A stretch of 64,000 nucleotides of DNA, taken from NCBI RefSeq assembly GCF_040954645.1, contig NC_092810.1:68694660-68758659 (forward strand), given 5' to 3'. The stretch comes from Diabrotica undecimpunctata. Lineage: Eukaryota > Arthropoda > Insecta > Coleoptera > Chrysomelidae. The translations under genes were made by a program, and so were the position numbers. Position 1 is the first letter of the stretch. Every line of letters begins with the position of its first letter. The notes under the pieces are model-generated. The model made no database searches. It was not told where the DNA came from and saw only the letters and a program-made list of their open reading frames with translations. Shown here one piece after another: positions 60,364 to 64,000 of the stretch.

Positions 60364-61032
60364 GTTCACCTATTTGCAGCTGGATATGGCGGAGAGAACA
60401 AAAATAGCACGATGATGTCTATGATAATCTACTGGTTGGTTTATGAAACAGCTGGTCACATCAAGGAAGTGGAGTTTACGTTTTCTGTTGTTGGTCATTC
60501 CTTTTTGCCACCAGATAGGATTTTCGGTCTGATACAAAGAGAGATAAAAAAGAAGAACGTTGTAATGAACAGAAAAGAATATGAAGATATAGTTGCAAAA
60601 CACTCAAAGGTGCTGAGACTTGGTAAAGACTGGCAGATATCAGACTGGAGAACGACGAGTGACGTTGTTGTTAAAAAGTTTCCCCAGTAGCATTTTAAAT
60701 GTAATGCATCGAAAAGATTTATATTTTCTAAAGCCAAAGATCATAAGGCCATCGTAAGGGAGGAAATATTTTATCATTCTGACATAGCGTTCAGCAAGTC
60801 TATAATACGAAAAGGGAAAAATATTTCTTTATTGAAACTTAAGTTAAAACAGATTGGATGTTTATTAAAAGGAGATAAATCGTCAATAGACACTATCCTT
60901 AGAAAACACATTGGTGAAAATTGGAGAGAACAGCCGGATCTCACATTTTATAAAATAATAGATACTGGCGTACGGACAAATAATAACGAGAGTGCTGCAG
61001 AAAATAATGGTATTGATGATGAGGACCCATAG
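60364..61032 (+). pseudogene. DUF7869-like element protein, C-terminal half, one stop
   Basis: The frame VHLFAAGYGGENKNSTMMSM then IIYWLVYETAGHIKEVEFTF and VVGHSFLPPDRIFGLIQREI resembles the DUF7869-type domain of insect transposon-related proteins (relatives have C-x-G-Q-N-K-N; here GYGGENKNS). It continues KKKNVVMNRKEYEDIV, then FPQ, TAG (60688), HFKCNASKRFIFSKAKDH, ENWREQPDLTFYKI and an acidic end NNGIDDEDP. A single nonsense codon breaks 223 codons. TATTTGCAG at 60371-60379 could be a splice acceptor for a missing 5' exon. The function is unknown. Confidence 0.55.
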
Positions 61033-61439
61033 GAACTTTAGGAATTAATATAAATATATACACATAATTTGTAAGACCTTTTGTACTTTGCTTTCTTCCT
61101 TATTCGTAACACACTGGGTTTGAAAAACAGACTAATCGAAGAACCACTAATATCGATAATAGTTGACTATTATCATGTATTTGCAAATGTTAGTTGCATA
61201 AATTTGTTTTTACATAGTTCACATACCTACAAAACTCGGTATATTCTTCCTTTCCAACAAACACAATAACTTTCAAGAAAAAAATCATTATATTTTACCT
61301 AATAAAGCAGTTATCGGTCACAAAAAAGTGCCATTTATTAAATCTAAGGTTTTTTGCAAAATTTACCTGTTTTTTGCAAATAATCCAGTTTGACTTACGG
61401 TAAATACTACAGTAAATACTAAATAAATAAAGTTTGACT
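61033..61439. other. No recognisable feature
   Basis: AT-rich, nothing supported. Confidence 0.4.
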
Positions 61440-61960
61440 CATATATGGTCATCAGTAAAAACAAAAATAACACCTGGACAACTGTTAGTCAACCAACAAA
61501 CAATAGAACGGGTCATTAATTACTGCTACCTGGGCATAAATTTGAATGATTGGTGGGAATACTCGACGGAGATAAAAGGTAAGGATTGAGAAGGCAAGAT
61601 CAGCATTCATCAAAATGCAAAAGATATTGAGTAATCACGATCTACAACTTCCAATTAAGGCCGCTTGCTGAAATGTTATGTTTTCTCCATTGTTTTGTAA
61701 GGAGCGGAATCATGGACCTTATCTGAGGCATCCATTAAGCGCCTTTCATTTGAAATGGGGTGCTACAGATACATACTGAGAATCTCTTAGAAAGACAGAG
61801 TTACTAATAATGAGGTCTTGCAAAGAATGAGAAAGGAACGCGAAAAATGCATAGTTATAAAACATCGCAAACAAACTATATGGGTCACGTAATGCGTCGG
61901 TACAGCATGCTTCAAATTATTCTACAGGGTAAGGTGCACACAGGTAGCGGGTAGATATAC
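61440..61960 (+). pseudogene. RTE-like LINE, post-FADD C-terminal piece
   Basis: INYCYLGINLNDWWEYSTEI then KVRIEKARSAFIKMQKILSN and HDLQLPIKAACWNVMFS matches the thumb region (YLG..., S/T-E-I-K-x-R-I, F-x-K-M). Later pieces (CKE, ILQGKVHT) appear in shifted frames. It ends abruptly at about 61940. Confidence 0.7.
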
Positions 61961-61984
61961 TTTACGATCTCGGTAAAGTTCCCG

Positions 61985-62220
61985 TTGAAAAGATCCCGGT
62001 AAAATTGGAAACTACAGACCTATCTATCAGCTTGTTATCTCATTTATATATCTCTGTAACAGACTGGGACGTAAGCTAGATTTTCACCAACCACTAGAAC
62101 AATCCGGATTTAGGAGTGGCTTTGGAACGAACGACCACCTACAAGTAATAAAATTCTTGATAGAGAAAGTTATAGATTACAACAAGACTCTCCAGTCCAC
62201 CATAGCTGTATGTTAAGAAC
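61985..62220 (+). pseudogene. LINE RT N-terminal piece from a different copy
   Basis: IGNYRPIYQLVISFIYLCNR then LDFHQPLEQSGFRSGFGTND and HLQVIKFLIEKVIDYNKTL is the RT fingers block (YRPIS..., Q-x-G-F-R). It lies after the C-terminal piece at 61440-61960, the reverse of normal order, so the two are separate insertions or a rearrangement. Confidence 0.7.
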
Positions 62221-62492
62221 TCTTACAGTGTGCAGTGTTGATCATAGGTACACAACTCTTCTTAGGGATATATATACACACAATCACCACGTATTTCAAA
62301 TCAATATTTATTTCTTTTGAAAAAACTTGTTATTGCGAAGAATAAAGGTTTTTATTGAAAATTAACAAACCGATCAAACAATCAGATAACACAGCTCGGT
62401 ACGTTATAGAATATTTGCTTTAGTTGTACATTAAATGAAAATAAATACTTACTTTTGCGTTCAAAAACGAAAATTTGCCTTATGTGGGGTTA

Positions 62493-63478
62493 ATGCAGGT
62501 GGAAAGGGGAAAGATTATTGGTCTTGTGGAATAAGAAATGTCTCAGAGGGACATAGCGGCAGTGGTTGACGTAACACAGGGCGTTGTATCAAAAACTTAT
62601 GCTAGGTATCAGGAATTAGTAACCCTTAAGAAAAGAACAAAACAAAGTGGCCAAAAAGTAACAATGGCTCGCCACGATCGTTTCATTGGCCAATTAACTA
62701 GATGAGACTCAACAATTTCTCACCTACAGCTCGAATGGCAACTTTTGGACGCTACAGGTTTAAGTGTTTCAGTTGAAATGATAAGAAAAAGACTTCTTAC
62801 CCAAGTACTATACAGCAGTAGACAGTTCTGGGTTCCCGAGTTATCCACACAGCTCAATATTGATTGCCTAAATTGGTGTCTTTAACACCAAAACTGGATC
62901 ATTAGAAATTTTAAGTCGGAACTAGGATTTGTGAAAAATCATATGATCGACGAATTCCTGTTCTTAGAGAGCGAACAAGACAAGCAAAAATAGAAATTAC
63001 CAGATCTGTTCACAGATATAAAGGAGAAAGTGTCATGTTCTGAGAAGGCATTATGACCAGTAAAAAAACTTACTTAATTTTCATCTAACCAATAACAGCT
63101 CGTAGGTATGTTGATTTAGTTCTAGAAACTGTAGTTAGGCTCTGAAGAGGTGCAATAGGAAAAAATTTAATTTTCATGCATAATAATGCGCCTGCAGATA
63201 CCAGAAGAGTGATTATAGACTTCTTTGAAGCAAAAGATATCACTGTTTTGGAATGACCTACTTGCTTACCCGACCTTAACCCTATAGAGCAAGTGTAGGA
63301 TATGCTTAAAAGAAGAATTAGAGCTTACCAGAAGAATTCACAAAACATTGCAGAACTAGTACAAGCTGCTCTTGAATGGAACAACCTGCCACAACACAAT
63401 ATTGACAATTTGTTTAGGAGCATGCCCACTCAAATTCAAGCTTGGATAAAGGTTAGGGGTGGTTCCACTGACTACTAA
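62493..63478 (+). pseudogene. Tc1-like transposase (DD34E), heavily decayed
   Basis: The N-terminal helix-turn-helix reads MQVERGKIIGLVE, stop, EMSQRDIAAVVDVTQGVVSK, and later ARHDRFIGQLTR and LSVSVEMIRKRLL. The first acidic motif is unrecognisable. The second reads FMHNNAPADTRRVIIDFFEA, with N in place of D. After 34 residues (with a stop) comes PDLNPIEQV, stop, DMLKRRIRAY with the E. The end is ALEWNNLPQHNIDNLFRSMP then IKVRGGSTDY. It has multiple stops and at least one frameshift. The ends of the element were not identified. Confidence 0.82.
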
Positions 63479-64000
63479 AAAAACACAAATAAATAAAAAA
63501 AAATTAAAGATTAGTCGTTTTACATTGAAAATGTTTATGTTAATAACCTTAAAGCAAGTGGTTTCAGTTTATTATTTCAAGAGTTTACCGTTTACTTTAA
63601 TTTTTATGTATTGGTGATTAAATTGCTTTAAAATAAATATTCTTTGACTTTGTATGTTTGACCCCGACATGAAATAGAGGAGGTTATTTGAAGGTGATGG
63701 GCTGTGAGGTTTTTGGTAAAAGTTTTAGCTGGATAAACGTTTTCATTTCGATCTTCACAGGGTTTTTGAACAAACCCCACATGTTTTACAAAAAAACAAA
63801 ATTCTAATGTGTGTAAAATGTTTTGAAAATTAAATGCAAGTATTTAAAAATAACACAATAACTACAAACAAAAACTAAAACTTACTAAATATATACGCAC
63901 AGTTTGTTTTTTTAAAGCTGCCATTATAATCATATATTCCTAGAGTCCATTTGATTTAACGGCCATTGTTTATATTTCTTATTTCACAACAACGTTCAGA
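63479..64000. other. No recognisable feature
   Basis: AT-rich flank of the Tc1 relic. AAATAAATATTCTTTG here may mirror CAATATTTATTTCTTTTG at about 62301, but no clean inverted end is seen. Confidence 0.4.

Noticed and set aside
60112..60369. 85-residue minus-strand frame read as a gene
   Set aside because: It has no family likeness and its frame differs from the ATG-donor signal I prefer for a short exon there.

Overview
The window looks like intronic and intergenic DNA from a large, AT-rich, transposon-packed insect genome. A leaf-beetle-like coleopteran is my guess, but the sequence alone cannot prove the species. Nothing is bacterial or organellar: there are no operons, ribosome binding sites, rRNA, tRNA or CRISPR. 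Nearly everything recognisable is a mobile-element relic, mostly broken and often nested.

Layout. 1-1734: end of a Ty3/gypsy pol gene with its 3' LTR. 1831-3884: pogo/jerky element. 3986-5405: half of a giant foldback element, split by an RTE-like LINE. 6012-7689: mariner-like element with TIRs of about 235 bp. 7930-8455: I-clade LINE tail. 8456-10275: RTE-like LINE split by a Tc1 DD34E element (8531-10131). 10404-14440: microsatellites, LINE tails and a possible LTR primer-binding site. 16948-19043: hAT element with an 8-bp TSD. 19090-21285: two RTE-like LINE relics. 22565-24110: mariner relic split by an RTE-like LINE. 24310-25259: non-autonomous Helitron. 25470-26150: Penelope-like element with a GIY-YIG nuclease. 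30230-31072: TIR element. 31264-33256: second pogo element. 34200-35720: Mutator-like transposase with a YqaJ-like nuclease. 35745-38786: LINE pieces. 40535-42107: best foldback copy. 42640-47090: I-clade LINE containing a TA-repeat expansion and a 595-bp palindrome with two divergent hammerhead-ribozyme motifs. 47457-50435: CR1-like LINE split at its FADD box by an RTE-like LINE. 53410-53825: LINE RT. 55650-59070: piggyBac relic holding a LINE and foldback copy 3. 59930-63478: LINE pieces, a DUF7869-like gene relic and a Tc1 pseudogene.

Host gene. Three minus-strand segments look like exons of one cellular gene: 28651-28822 (FAM107/DUF1151-like coding exon with splice sites), 54151-54229 (79-nt coding exon with splice sites) and, more tentatively, 60243-60257 (start codon plus donor). 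Their splice phases agree, which would make most of the window the introns of a FAM107-like gene, one of them about 25 kb. That is inference.

Most interesting observations: the palindrome with paired hammerheads; the foldback family; a CCCH zinc finger on the end of gypsy pol; and several nested insertions with readable target-site duplications that give relative ages.
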